From Gammaproteobacteria bacterium (GTDB lineage: Bacteria; Pseudomonadota; Gammaproteobacteria; JAPPPA01): 7,384 nucleotides of DNA. Position 1 is the first letter of the stretch. Every line of letters begins with the position of its first letter. The notes beneath the pieces are model-generated. The model did no database searches and was not told where the DNA came from. It saw only the letters and a program-made list of their open reading frames with translations. This document shows, piece after piece, positions 1-5,985 of this stretch. The DNA is taken from the NCBI GenBank assembly GCA_028817755.1, contig JAPPPA010000052.1, positions 1 through 7,384 on the forward strand, written 5' to 3'. Both the position numbers and the translations under genes were made by a program.

Positions 1-52
1 GTTTTATCCTACCTCAAGAAAGGCGACTTGAAACCTTCCTAAGCAAAGAAAG

Positions 53-1105
53 CTAATAAGACAGCGCAGAGGGCGACAGCTGTGGCTTTAGGCTTGCGGG
101 AACAGACTGAATTTCAAAGCCCTCTCGCAAAGGCGCCAGCGGCATTGAGCTTAAGGTATGCCAATACATGATCTCGCCCGGTGTTTTATCAGCCAATACC
201 GCTGCAACGCATTTTGCGGTGTAAGTAGGATCTAGTGGCACGCCGACAGACGCCTCAAATACACGCGCCGCATTATCCGCCGCCTCATAAGGATGGCCGT
301 AACCCGCGCCATACCAGTCATCTTGAATTTGCGGCGCAGGTGCTGGCACATTCCAGTCAGCACCATGTTTTTGTAGCCATTTCACGGTTTGCTGCATAAG
401 CGCCCTTACCGCTTTCACCGTACAGCTATCAAACGGACCCACCTTAGCGGGCGCAACTCGCACACCCACCACTTCGGTTTTCATACCAGCCAAAGCAACA
501 CCCAGCGTTAAACCCGCCAACGTGGCATTAGAGCTCGCCGGGCAATAAATGCGAGCAGGCTCTGGGCATTCGCCGCGATCAATTTGCTGCTTCAGTTCCA
601 ACGCGGCATTGATAAAAGCCAGCACACCAACCACATTAGAACCACCCGCAAATAAAAAGTAGTTCTTGCGGCTGAGTCTTCCTGGGTGCAAATAAAAACG
701 CCAGAGCGTGCTGCCCAAGCTGCCACAGTGCTTCAACGTCGCACCTTGCACCGCTAGCATTTGAATATTCTCTTGCACGAGTTCAGTGACCGGCTGGTCA
801 AACAGCAACACTTCACATTCCAAGCCTAGCTGTTTGCAAAACACCGCCGTCGCCAAGCCATGATGGGTACCCGTAGCGCCAAAGGTCACCACGCGCCTAG
901 CACCCAAGCGCTGCGCTTCCGGCAAAATTAGCTCTAACTTTCTAACCTTGTTACCACCGTAAGTGGAGTGGCTAAGATCATCGCGCTTAACCCAAAGCGG
1001 CTTTCCGTCAATCGTATGCTGCTGTACGGGCGTAGGCAGATGCGCAAAACCATTGTTCGCCAATACGCGCTCTAGTGAAGGAAATCGCTGAAACAACGGC
1101 CTCAT
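53..1105 (-). CDS. PLP-dependent enzyme, ACC deaminase / D-cysteine desulfhydrase family (divergent)
   Basis: A fold-type II pyridoxal-phosphate enzyme of about 350 residues, the family's usual length, probably cytosolic; no signal peptide is visible. Numbering here counts from a TTG 15 bases upstream of the chosen start. The PLP lysine is K58 in YGGNKVRKLE, preceded by WVKRDDL (43-49); GGSNVVG (159-165) and DPTYTAKC (297-304) are also family landmarks. Three signatures differ from textbook members: the SNH of the substrate loop is THH (85-87), the GSxGT phosphate loop reads SSNAT (196-200), and the C-terminal HTGG is HTLSS (321-325). ACC deaminase activity is therefore unlikely; the substrate (a D-amino acid, a thiol amino acid or another) is unknown. 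The start chosen is the ATG at 1103-1105, 4 bp after the ycgN stop; the TTG at 1118-1120 would overlap ycgN. Neither has a strong Shine-Dalgarno. It is probably co-transcribed with ycgN. Family assignment is firm, function is not. Confidence 0.85.
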   Translation of the reverse strand: MRPLFQRFPSLERVLANNGFAHLPTPVQQHTIDGKPLWVKRDDLSHSTYGGNKVRKLELILPEAQRLGARRVVTFGATGTHHGLATAVFCKQLGLECEVLLFDQPVTELVQENIQMLAVQGATLKHCGSLGSTLWRFYLHPGRLSRKNYFLFAGGSNVVGVLAFINAALELKQQIDRGECPEPARIYCPASSNATLAGLTLGVALAGMKTEVVGVRVAPAKVGPFDSCTVKAVRALMQQTVKWLQKHGADWNVPAPAPQIQDDWYGAGYGHPYEAADNAARVFEASVGVPLDPTYTAKCVAAVLADKTPGEIMYWHTLSSMPLAPLREGFEIQSVPASLKPQLSPSALSY

Positions 1106-1109
1106 AGCG

Positions 1110-1523
1110 CTATAGCTCAATTTTATTCGGTTGGATCAACCAACCTTTCATGGAAATTGCGGCGTCATGCACCGAGTTGGGATCACCACTGATCAATGGG
1201 TGCCAATCTTCAAGCGGCTGACCCTCGGCTATACGCCGGTAAGCACAGCTTGGCGGCAACCAACCACGTTTTTGGTCGTCTTCCAAAAACTCTGGCGTTA
1301 TGCGAATGCAAGCCGGCACATACATTTGCCGGCTTTGGTATGCACGGCAACGACAACTATGAATATTAAGTAGACCGCAGGCTTCGTTACTAAACACCAC
1401 TTCGCCGGTGTCTTCATCCTCCAGCTTTTCTACACAACAACGCGCACAACCGTCACAGAGCGACTCCCATTCGGCGTCAGTCATTTCGTTTAAGGATTTT
1501 GTTTGCCAAAATGGCGCAGACAT
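1110..1523 (-). CDS. ycgN: UPF0260 / YcgN-family cysteine-cluster protein
   Basis: A small protein of 137 residues with the conserved N-terminal block of the YcgN (UPF0260) family: PFWQTKSLNEMTDAEWESLC, then CDGCARCC at 23-30 (a CxxCxxCC cluster). Further cysteines lie at 49, 57, 59, 72 and 93, and the family motifs LPPSCAYR (89-96) and DWHPLISG (106-113) are present. Proteins with this CxxCxxCC domain are presumed to bind zinc or an iron-sulfur cluster; the cellular role is not established. The C-terminus is about 10-15 residues shorter than in Escherichia coli YcgN, ending just after the HxxxxS(M/V) segment. The ATG at 1521-1523 matches the family N-terminus, although no strong Shine-Dalgarno precedes it. 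It is divergent from fghA with 30 bp between start codons, so its promoter must lie partly inside fghA, and it is followed 4 bp downstream by the PLP enzyme. Confidence 0.9.
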   Translation of the reverse strand: MSAPFWQTKSLNEMTDAEWESLCDGCARCCVEKLEDEDTGEVVFSNEACGLLNIHSCRCRAYQSRQMYVPACIRITPEFLEDDQKRGWLPPSCAYRRIAEGQPLEDWHPLISGDPNSVHDAAISMKGWLIQPNKIEL

Positions 1524-1542
1524 AAGCGGCCCAAACTTTTAC

Positions 1543-1546
1543 AAGG
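1543..1546 (+). promoter_or_regulatory. Ribosome binding site deciding the fghA start
   Basis: AAGG lies 7 bases before the ATG at 1554. This favours that ATG over the in-frame TTG at 1503, which sits inside the divergent ycgN coding region and would add 17 basic residues unlike the family N-terminus. Confidence 0.65.
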
Positions 1547-1553
1547 TAAATCA

Positions 1554-2384
1554 ATGAAGTTAAGAGAACAGCATAAAACCTTTGGCGGTTTTACGGAATT
1601 CTGGACTCACAACTCTGATGTCTGCAATGCCCCAATGAACTTTGCTGTGTTCCGCCCGCCTCAAGCCGCCGAAGGCCCAGTACCCATTTTGTATTACTTA
1701 TCTGGACTCACCTGCTCTGAAGAAAACTTCATCATCAAAGCAGGCGCGCAACGGCTTGCAGCAGAGCTAGGTTTATTTTTGGTGGTTAATGACACCTCAC
1801 CAAGAAACGTCATTGCCGGCGAAGATGACAGCGACCACCTAGGCAGTGGCGCTGGTTATTACATCGATGCCACCGAGTCGCCTTGGGCAAGCCACTACCA
1901 AATGTATAGCTACGTAACTGAAGAATTACCGGCGCTCATTCACGCCAACTTTCCGGTCGACAGCAGCCGCGAAAGCATCATGGGTCACTCGATGGGTGGG
2001 CACGGCGCATTAACGGTTTATTTAAAAAACCAAGATCGCTACAAGTCAGTATCGGCCATGGCCCCTATCAGCGCCCCTACTTTGCGCTACGACGATGGCG
2101 GCGGGTTTCCAAGCTATCTAGGCAAAGACAAAAGCACATGGGGAGACTATGACGCTCACCTGCTAGTACAAAAGCACGGTAGCAAGTTGCCCATACTGTT
2201 TTGCCAAGGTGCAGACGATGAACTCATTCAGTTTCTAATGCCTGAGAAATTCGTAGAAGCCGCTAAAGCCGTAAACGTAGAAATCGATTACCGTTTACGC
2301 CAAGGCTACGGCCACAATTACTTCTATGTGCAAAGCTTTATAGAAGAACATCTGCGCTGGCACGCTAAGGCGCTCTTGGCATAA
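1554..2384 (+). CDS. fghA: S-formylglutathione hydrolase
   Basis: This cytosolic alpha/beta-hydrolase (esterase D family) of 276 residues, the normal length, hydrolyses S-formylglutathione to formate and glutathione, the second step of glutathione-dependent formaldehyde detoxification. Visible motifs in order: FGGF (10-13), YYLSGLTCSEENF (47-59) with the conserved Cys54, KAGAQRLAAELG (62-73), NDTSPR (79-84), GAGYYIDATESPW (99-111) and HYQMYSYV (114-121). The nucleophile is Ser146 in GHSMGGHGAL, the acid is probably Asp222 in QGADDE, and the base is His254 in GYGHNYF. Oddities: the PWG-containing loop usual after the PIS motif is replaced by LRYDDGGGF (177-185), the GYDHSYF motif has Gly for Asp, and the acid loop is about one residue shorter. 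The triad is complete, so activity is expected. The common partner gene for S-(hydroxymethyl)glutathione dehydrogenase is not within the window. The downstream ALDH-like gene is on the same strand after 63 bp. Confidence 0.93.
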   Translation: MKLREQHKTFGGFTEFWTHNSDVCNAPMNFAVFRPPQAAEGPVPILYYLSGLTCSEENFIIKAGAQRLAAELGLFLVVNDTSPRNVIAGEDDSDHLGSGAGYYIDATESPWASHYQMYSYVTEELPALIHANFPVDSSRESIMGHSMGGHGALTVYLKNQDRYKSVSAMAPISAPTLRYDDGGGFPSYLGKDKSTWGDYDAHLLVQKHGSKLPILFCQGADDELIQFLMPEKFVEAAKAVNVEIDYRLRQGYGHNYFYVQSFIEEHLRWHAKALLA

Positions 2385-2396
2385 ATCCATAAAATT

Positions 2397-2422
2397 TCAT
2401 GGCGCTGCAGCCATGACCTTTT
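2397..2422 (+). terminator. Possible intrinsic terminator after fghA
   Basis: A perfect 7-bp inverted repeat, TCATGGC (2397-2403) and GCCATGA (2410-2416), encloses a 6-base loop and is followed by CCTTTT. The T-run is short, so this is either a weak terminator or a hairpin in a read-through transcript. If it terminates, the ALDH-like gene needs a promoter in the remaining 25 bp or inside fghA. Confidence 0.4.
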
Positions 2423-2447
2423 ACGCTCTAGCCGCTACATTTAAGGC

Positions 2448-3857
2448 ATGGCTAGCATTCTAAAAGTCGTCAGTAATGAAAACCCACCCGCTGTATCACT
2501 GACAGTGATGCAGCAAGTGCTGCATCGCCAACAACGACGCGCCCAAGAGCTACTGAATGCTAACCGGCGCGCTCACCAGCGCCGTTTGAATCAATTTCAA
2601 CACGCCTTAAAAAAACACCAAACCGCCCTAACTGAAGCGGTTCATGCCGACATTAAGGCGCACAGCGCCGAAGTCGCCGTGGTTGAATGGGCGCCGATTT
2701 TTGGTGCGCTAAAAGAAGCTCAACAACTCACCAAACAATGGCATAAGAAACCGCGCATTCAGCGTTGGTTTAGTCAAACCCCAACCGTTCGGCATCTAGG
2801 GCGTGGCTGCTGCCTCGTGGTTTGCGCTTGGCAACAACCACTGGCGCAGCCATTAATTCACTGTATTGCCGCCCTAGCGGCAGGCAATACGGTTGTGCTC
2901 AAGCCGTCCCATAAAACACCCAATGTCGCTCGCGCGCTGGCGCATATGATCGAGCTGGAATTGGACCCGGCCGACGTTGCCATCTTTCTCGGCGACGCCC
3001 GTATTGCCTCCGGTCTATTATCTCTAAAGTTTGATTACAGCTACGTATGCGGCCACAACGCCGCCTTACAGCATATCCAAGGCCAGTGGAAAAACGCTGC
3101 CGACAAACTTCATATGCAAGCATTGCGGCCTGTTGTCGGCATTGTGGATACCTCCGCCGACCCAGAGCAAGCAGCAAAACAAATCGCTTGGTCTCGCTAT
3201 CGCTATAGCGGGCAAACAGACAGCGGCCCGCACGTGCTACTCGTACACGAAGGTTTACGACACCGCTTTATCAATGAATTAAAACAAGCGGGCGAAACAC
3301 TTTACGGCCAAACATTAGGGCGCCAGCGCTATAACAAAGCCTACGCGCGGCTACGCGATAACGAACAGTTTGAACAAATCAGAAAGCTATTTATTGAAGC
3401 GCGCGACCATGGCGCCAAAGACACCATTGGTGGCCATTTCTTCCAGCGCGACTTCTTTATTAGTCCTTCAGTACTGGTAGATGTTTTAGACAGCGCCAAA
3501 ATTGTAAAAACGCCAAGCAGCGGCCCCGTTTTACCCGTATTGGTATACGACAGCCCGCAACGTTTAGACACCCTGCTGAACCAGTTTGGCCATGTGCATT
3601 GCATTAACGCCTACACCCGCAATGCTGAAGAACTGATGCAGCAGGTCGGTAATCACAGCGACGAAGTGCTAGTGAACCCCTCGCATTCGCAAACGGCTCA
3701 TAACTTGATCGCGCCAATGACCACGCTCTTAGAGCGCTTTAGCGTACGTCAACCGGTACAGCCACGGCGTAAGCAATGGTTCGAGAAGCTAAGGCCGCCT
3801 TGGCAAGAAAGAAAGTTGGAATGGTTACAGCGCTGGTTGCGCCGACTAAGCCAGTAG
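2448..3857 (+). CDS. Aldehyde dehydrogenase-fold protein lacking catalytic residues (probable pseudoenzyme)
   Basis: 469 residues, intact, aligning by eye over its whole length with the ALDH superfamily, closest in layout to class-3 / coniferyl aldehyde dehydrogenases. Retained: the N-terminal helical region from about residue 25, AALAAGNTVVLKPS (141-154) with the NAD-site lysine K152, Trp128, FDYSYVCG (195-202), GIVD (231-234) and SGPVLPV (358-364). Lost: the oxyanion Asn (PWNYP is AWQQP, Q129), the Glu of KPSE (H155), the general-base Glu of LELGG (Q224), the nucleophilic Cys of GQTC (D258; codon GAC at 3219-3221), the Glu of EEIFGP (P356), and the C-terminal GGxGxSGxG segment. The Q224-D258 distance is 34, equal to the Glu-Cys distance in class-3 enzymes, supporting the alignment. 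The tail (440-469) is rich in Trp and Arg. Dehydrogenase or thioesterase chemistry through cysteine is not expected; the role is unknown. Start uncertain: AAGG lies only one base before this ATG, and M21 (2508) is an alternative. Converges on pilZ. Confidence 0.85.
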   Translation: MASILKVVSNENPPAVSLTVMQQVLHRQQRRAQELLNANRRAHQRRLNQFQHALKKHQTALTEAVHADIKAHSAEVAVVEWAPIFGALKEAQQLTKQWHKKPRIQRWFSQTPTVRHLGRGCCLVVCAWQQPLAQPLIHCIAALAAGNTVVLKPSHKTPNVARALAHMIELELDPADVAIFLGDARIASGLLSLKFDYSYVCGHNAALQHIQGQWKNAADKLHMQALRPVVGIVDTSADPEQAAKQIAWSRYRYSGQTDSGPHVLLVHEGLRHRFINELKQAGETLYGQTLGRQRYNKAYARLRDNEQFEQIRKLFIEARDHGAKDTIGGHFFQRDFFISPSVLVDVLDSAKIVKTPSSGPVLPVLVYDSPQRLDTLLNQFGHVHCINAYTRNAEELMQQVGNHSDEVLVNPSHSQTAHNLIAPMTTLLERFSVRQPVQPRRKQWFEKLRPPWQERKLEWLQRWLRRLSQ

Positions 3858-3868
3858 CAACCGGCTTA
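3847..3868. terminator. Hairpin at the convergent gene junction (possible bidirectional terminator)
   Basis: TAAGCC (3847-3852) pairs with GGCTTA (3863-3868). After one A/C mismatch, GT pairs with AC around an AGCA loop. It overlaps the stop of the ALDH-like gene and abuts the pilZ stop, in an 11-bp gap between convergent genes. No T-run follows on either strand, so terminator function is only suggested by position. Confidence 0.3.
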
Positions 3869-4216
3869 TTACATCGTGTGAGTGCGACCGCTGGTATCCA
3901 TACCCGCTAAGAACGTCTCAATCTTCTTCTGCGTTTCGCCGTTATCTTCCGCTGCGAACTGCACACCAATACCGCTAGAACGCTTACCTGAAGAACCACG
4001 CGGCGTAATCCAAATAACCCGGCCTGCCACGGTTAACTTTTCTGCGCCGCCCATTAAGTCCAAAGACAGCAACACATCTTCATGCAAGCGGTGTTTGCCG
4101 CGCGAAGCGAAAAACAAACCACCCTGCTTTAACCAAGGCATATAGGCGGCATAGAGCGTGCCCTTGTCGGGAATCGACAAGTTCACAACATGCGGTGCCT
4201 GAAATTCGTTTTTCAT
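3869..4216 (-). CDS. pilZ: Type IV pilus assembly protein PilZ
   Basis: 115 residues matching the P. aeruginosa PilZ type (about 118 residues): LSIPDKGTLYAAYMPWLKQG (13-32), GRVIWITPRG (65-74), GIGVQF (82-87), KIETFLAG (98-105) and the hallmark C-terminus THTM. This founding PilZ is required for type IV pilus biogenesis. Unlike most PilZ-domain proteins it lacks the N-terminal RxxxR motif, so cyclic-di-GMP binding is not expected; in Xanthomonas and Pseudomonas the role is known to involve the pilus assembly ATPase PilB and an EAL/GGDEF partner, FimX. The ATG at 4214-4216 fits the family start; the upstream 42 bp has no strong Shine-Dalgarno. It is the last gene of the minus-strand block, and in many relatives tatD follows, whereas here the strand switches immediately to the ALDH-like gene. 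Confidence 0.93.
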   Translation of the reverse strand: MKNEFQAPHVVNLSIPDKGTLYAAYMPWLKQGGLFFASRGKHRLHEDVLLSLDLMGGAEKLTVAGRVIWITPRGSSGKRSSGIGVQFAAEDNGETQKKIETFLAGMDTSGRTHTM

Positions 4217-4258
4217 AAGAAAACTATACTCTGTATCCCCTCAACCGCTACCAAGCCC

Positions 4259-5293
4259 TTAGCTTGCTAACGAATACGCTTCAGCGGGTTCTATGGCCGA
4301 CGCCTTCAACTGATTAAGCCATGGCATTAATGCTGCCTGCAGGCTTAACTCAGCGTTAACGTTACCGCGAACCCCACGGCGTATTTGACCCACTCTTACA
4401 AGATAGTTCAGAACATCCTCTGCTGCCACATGCGGCGCTAAACGGCTTAGAAGCTCAGACGCGCGGCGGTTTTCACAGAAATTGATATTCAAACCCTGTG
4501 CACACTTTAGCAAATCTAGAGCGAAACCTTGCAACCATTTCAAATGTAAGTCTGCATCGGCTGATATTCCGAGCATAGAATCCGCACAGGAAGCCACGTC
4601 AATTTGGTTATGAATCAACTGTTGTAGAGACGCTTGACGCTGATCTGCAAGGTTCAGCAAATCAGGCGTATCGTCTTCTGAGCTGGAAAGCGCATCCAAA
4701 ACCCGCAACGGAGAACCATGGCAAAGCGCCAGCCAATCTTGCAACACATCCGGCGTAAGCCCGGCTACTTCGGTTTGCTGCGCCAACCAAGCTAAGGCCG
4801 CATCTTTTGCAGGTAGCTGTAATTTCAGGTGCTGACAGCGTGAGCGAATCGTAGGCAAGACCCGCTGCAGCTCATCAACCATCAAAATAAAGAGCACTTG
4901 TTTCGGTGGCTCTTCAAGAATTTTTAATAAGCCATTTGCCGCGCCACGGCTCAAACGGTCAGCAGGATCAATCCAAACGATGCGCCAGCCGTCTAGCTGA
5001 GAAGTTAGTGTCACTCGACTGCTTAAATCACGAATCTGCGCGACAGCAATCTCTTTCTTTTTCTCTTCTAAGCTAACGCGGAAAAAATCGGGATGCGTGC
5101 CGGCTTGATACAGGGCCTGCGCTTGCGCGTTGTTGGCATATAAGGCTTGGCAAATTTGATCGGCTAGATGGCGCTTGCCACTACCCTGAGGTCCACTCAA
5201 CATCAATGCATGCGGCATCCGGCCCGCGTGCTGAACATTAGCCCACCAGCTGGCAATCGTTTGCTGCCATGGCAACAAGGCCAACGACTGCAT
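4259..5293 (-). CDS. holB: DNA polymerase III subunit delta-prime (clamp loader)
   Basis: 344 residues from the chosen ATG, close to the family length. Delta-prime is the stator of the gamma/tau clamp-loader complex that opens the beta clamp. Visible: PWQQTIASWW near the N-terminus, a P-loop GPQGSGKR (34-41), THPDFFRV (66-73), WRIVWIDPADRLS (103-115), NGLLKILEEPP (120-130) and the SRC motif (151-153) that supplies the arginine finger. Lys in the P-loop is followed by Arg rather than Thr/Ser, so ATP turnover is doubtful, as is usual for delta-prime. Odd: between the P-loop and THPD only one cysteine remains; the four-cysteine zinc module with CGxCxxC typical of bacterial delta-prime is missing and the loop is shorter. 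The start is the ATG at 5291-5293, overlapping the tmk stop as TAATG, which implies translational coupling; a GTG at 5306-5308 would add five residues but has no Shine-Dalgarno. Confidence 0.92.
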   Translation of the reverse strand: MQSLALLPWQQTIASWWANVQHAGRMPHALMLSGPQGSGKRHLADQICQALYANNAQAQALYQAGTHPDFFRVSLEEKKKEIAVAQIRDLSSRVTLTSQLDGWRIVWIDPADRLSRGAANGLLKILEEPPKQVLFILMVDELQRVLPTIRSRCQHLKLQLPAKDAALAWLAQQTEVAGLTPDVLQDWLALCHGSPLRVLDALSSSEDDTPDLLNLADQRQASLQQLIHNQIDVASCADSMLGISADADLHLKWLQGFALDLLKCAQGLNINFCENRRASELLSRLAPHVAAEDVLNYLVRVGQIRRGVRGNVNAELSLQAALMPWLNQLKASAIEPAEAYSLAS

Positions 5294-5985
5294 TAACTGA
5301 CGCCCCACTGGCGAGCGAAACCACTCACCGTGGCCTCTACGGCCGCCGTTACGTCCTCTAAAGACATGCTGGCATCAATCACGGCATAACGCTCAGGGTG
5401 GTCTTTAGCACGATCCAAATAGACTTGGCGGGCGCGATGGAAAAAGTCGAGCGACTCTTGCTCAAAACGATCAACCGGGCCGCGGTTCTTAGCACGGGTT
5501 AACGCGAGCTCTGGATCGGCATCTAACACGATCACCAAGTCTGGGCGCAACTCAGCCTGTACCCACTTTTCAAGCACTGCAATACGCGCCACACCCAACT
5601 GGCGACCTGCACCCTGGTAGGCATAGCTTGCATCGGTAAAACGATCACATAGCACCCAATCACCACGGTTAAGCGCGGGACGAATTTTTTCATGCAGATG
5701 ATTCGCTCGGGCGGCAAACATCAATAAGGTTTCTGCTTCTAGTGACAAGGGCGCGCCATCTTTGTCTAACAGAACTGAACGCAAAGCCTCACCCGCAGCT
5801 GTTCCACCCGGCTCGCGAGTGCAAACTAATGCTTTGCCGGCTTGCTCCAAGGCGCGTTGGGCAACAGCCATTTGTGTGGTTTTGCCTACACCTTCAATGC
5901 CTTCTAAAACAATGAAAGCGCCGCGCTCGGCATCGTGACGAGTGCCGTCGTTCGCTTCTAGGCTCGGTTGCGTTTGATCGATCAT
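5293..5985 (-). CDS. tmk: Thymidylate kinase
   Basis: This cytosolic enzyme phosphorylates dTMP to dTDP with ATP for dTTP synthesis. Motifs in order over 230 residues: P-loop EGIEGVGKTTQ (28-38), TREPGGT (56-62) for dTMP binding, the DRF motif (114-116), YAYQGAGRQLG (121-131), PDLVIVLDADPELALTRA (148-165) and a LID segment NRGPVDRFEQE (167-177) rich in basic residues. The core matches E. coli Tmk well. The N-terminus carries about 20 extra residues, hydrophilic and Asp/Glu-rich, before the beta strand that leads into the P-loop; no alternative start codon is seen between the ATG and that strand, so the extension is probably real. The ATG at 5983-5985 overlaps the mltG stop (ATGA), and the stop shares a base with the holB ATG (TAATG), so translation of the three genes is probably coupled. 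Confidence 0.95.
   Translation of the reverse strand: MIDQTQPSLEANDGTRHDAERGAFIVLEGIEGVGKTTQMAVAQRALEQAGKALVCTREPGGTAAGEALRSVLLDKDGAPLSLEAETLLMFAARANHLHEKIRPALNRGDWVLCDRFTDASYAYQGAGRQLGVARIAVLEKWVQAELRPDLVIVLDADPELALTRAKNRGPVDRFEQESLDFFHRARQVYLDRAKDHPERYAVIDASMSLEDVTAAVEATVSGFARQWGVS

Noticed and set aside
1..56. Possible C-terminus of a plus-strand gene entering from the left edge: one frame reads to TAA at 40-42, another to TAA at 54-56.
   Set aside because: Only 13-17 codons are available in each frame, both look plausible, and nothing identifies a family, so no call can be supported.
1503..1553. TTG start extending fghA by 17 residues.
   Set aside because: It lies within ycgN on the other strand, has no Shine-Dalgarno, and the basic leader does not match the esterase D family; ATG at 1554 has AAGG at proper spacing.
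2376..2395. TTGGCA and TAAAAT, resembling -35 and -10 boxes before the ALDH-like gene.
   Set aside because: The spacer is only 8 bp, far too short for a sigma-70 promoter.
2899..3604. Open frames of 80-92 codons inside the ALDH-like gene on both strands (for example 2899-3177 minus, 3031-3282 plus, 3341-3604 minus).
   Set aside because: The long frame has clear ALDH homology throughout; these others show no recognisable domain and are expected by chance.
3882..4145. Plus-strand open frame of 87 codons opposite pilZ.
   Set aside because: It is antisense to a well-recognised PilZ and has no family resemblance.
4217..4258. TATAGT resembling a -10 box just upstream of pilZ on the minus strand.
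   Set aside because: It ends only a few bases before the ATG and no -35 lies at 16-18 bp; more likely AT-rich chance sequence.
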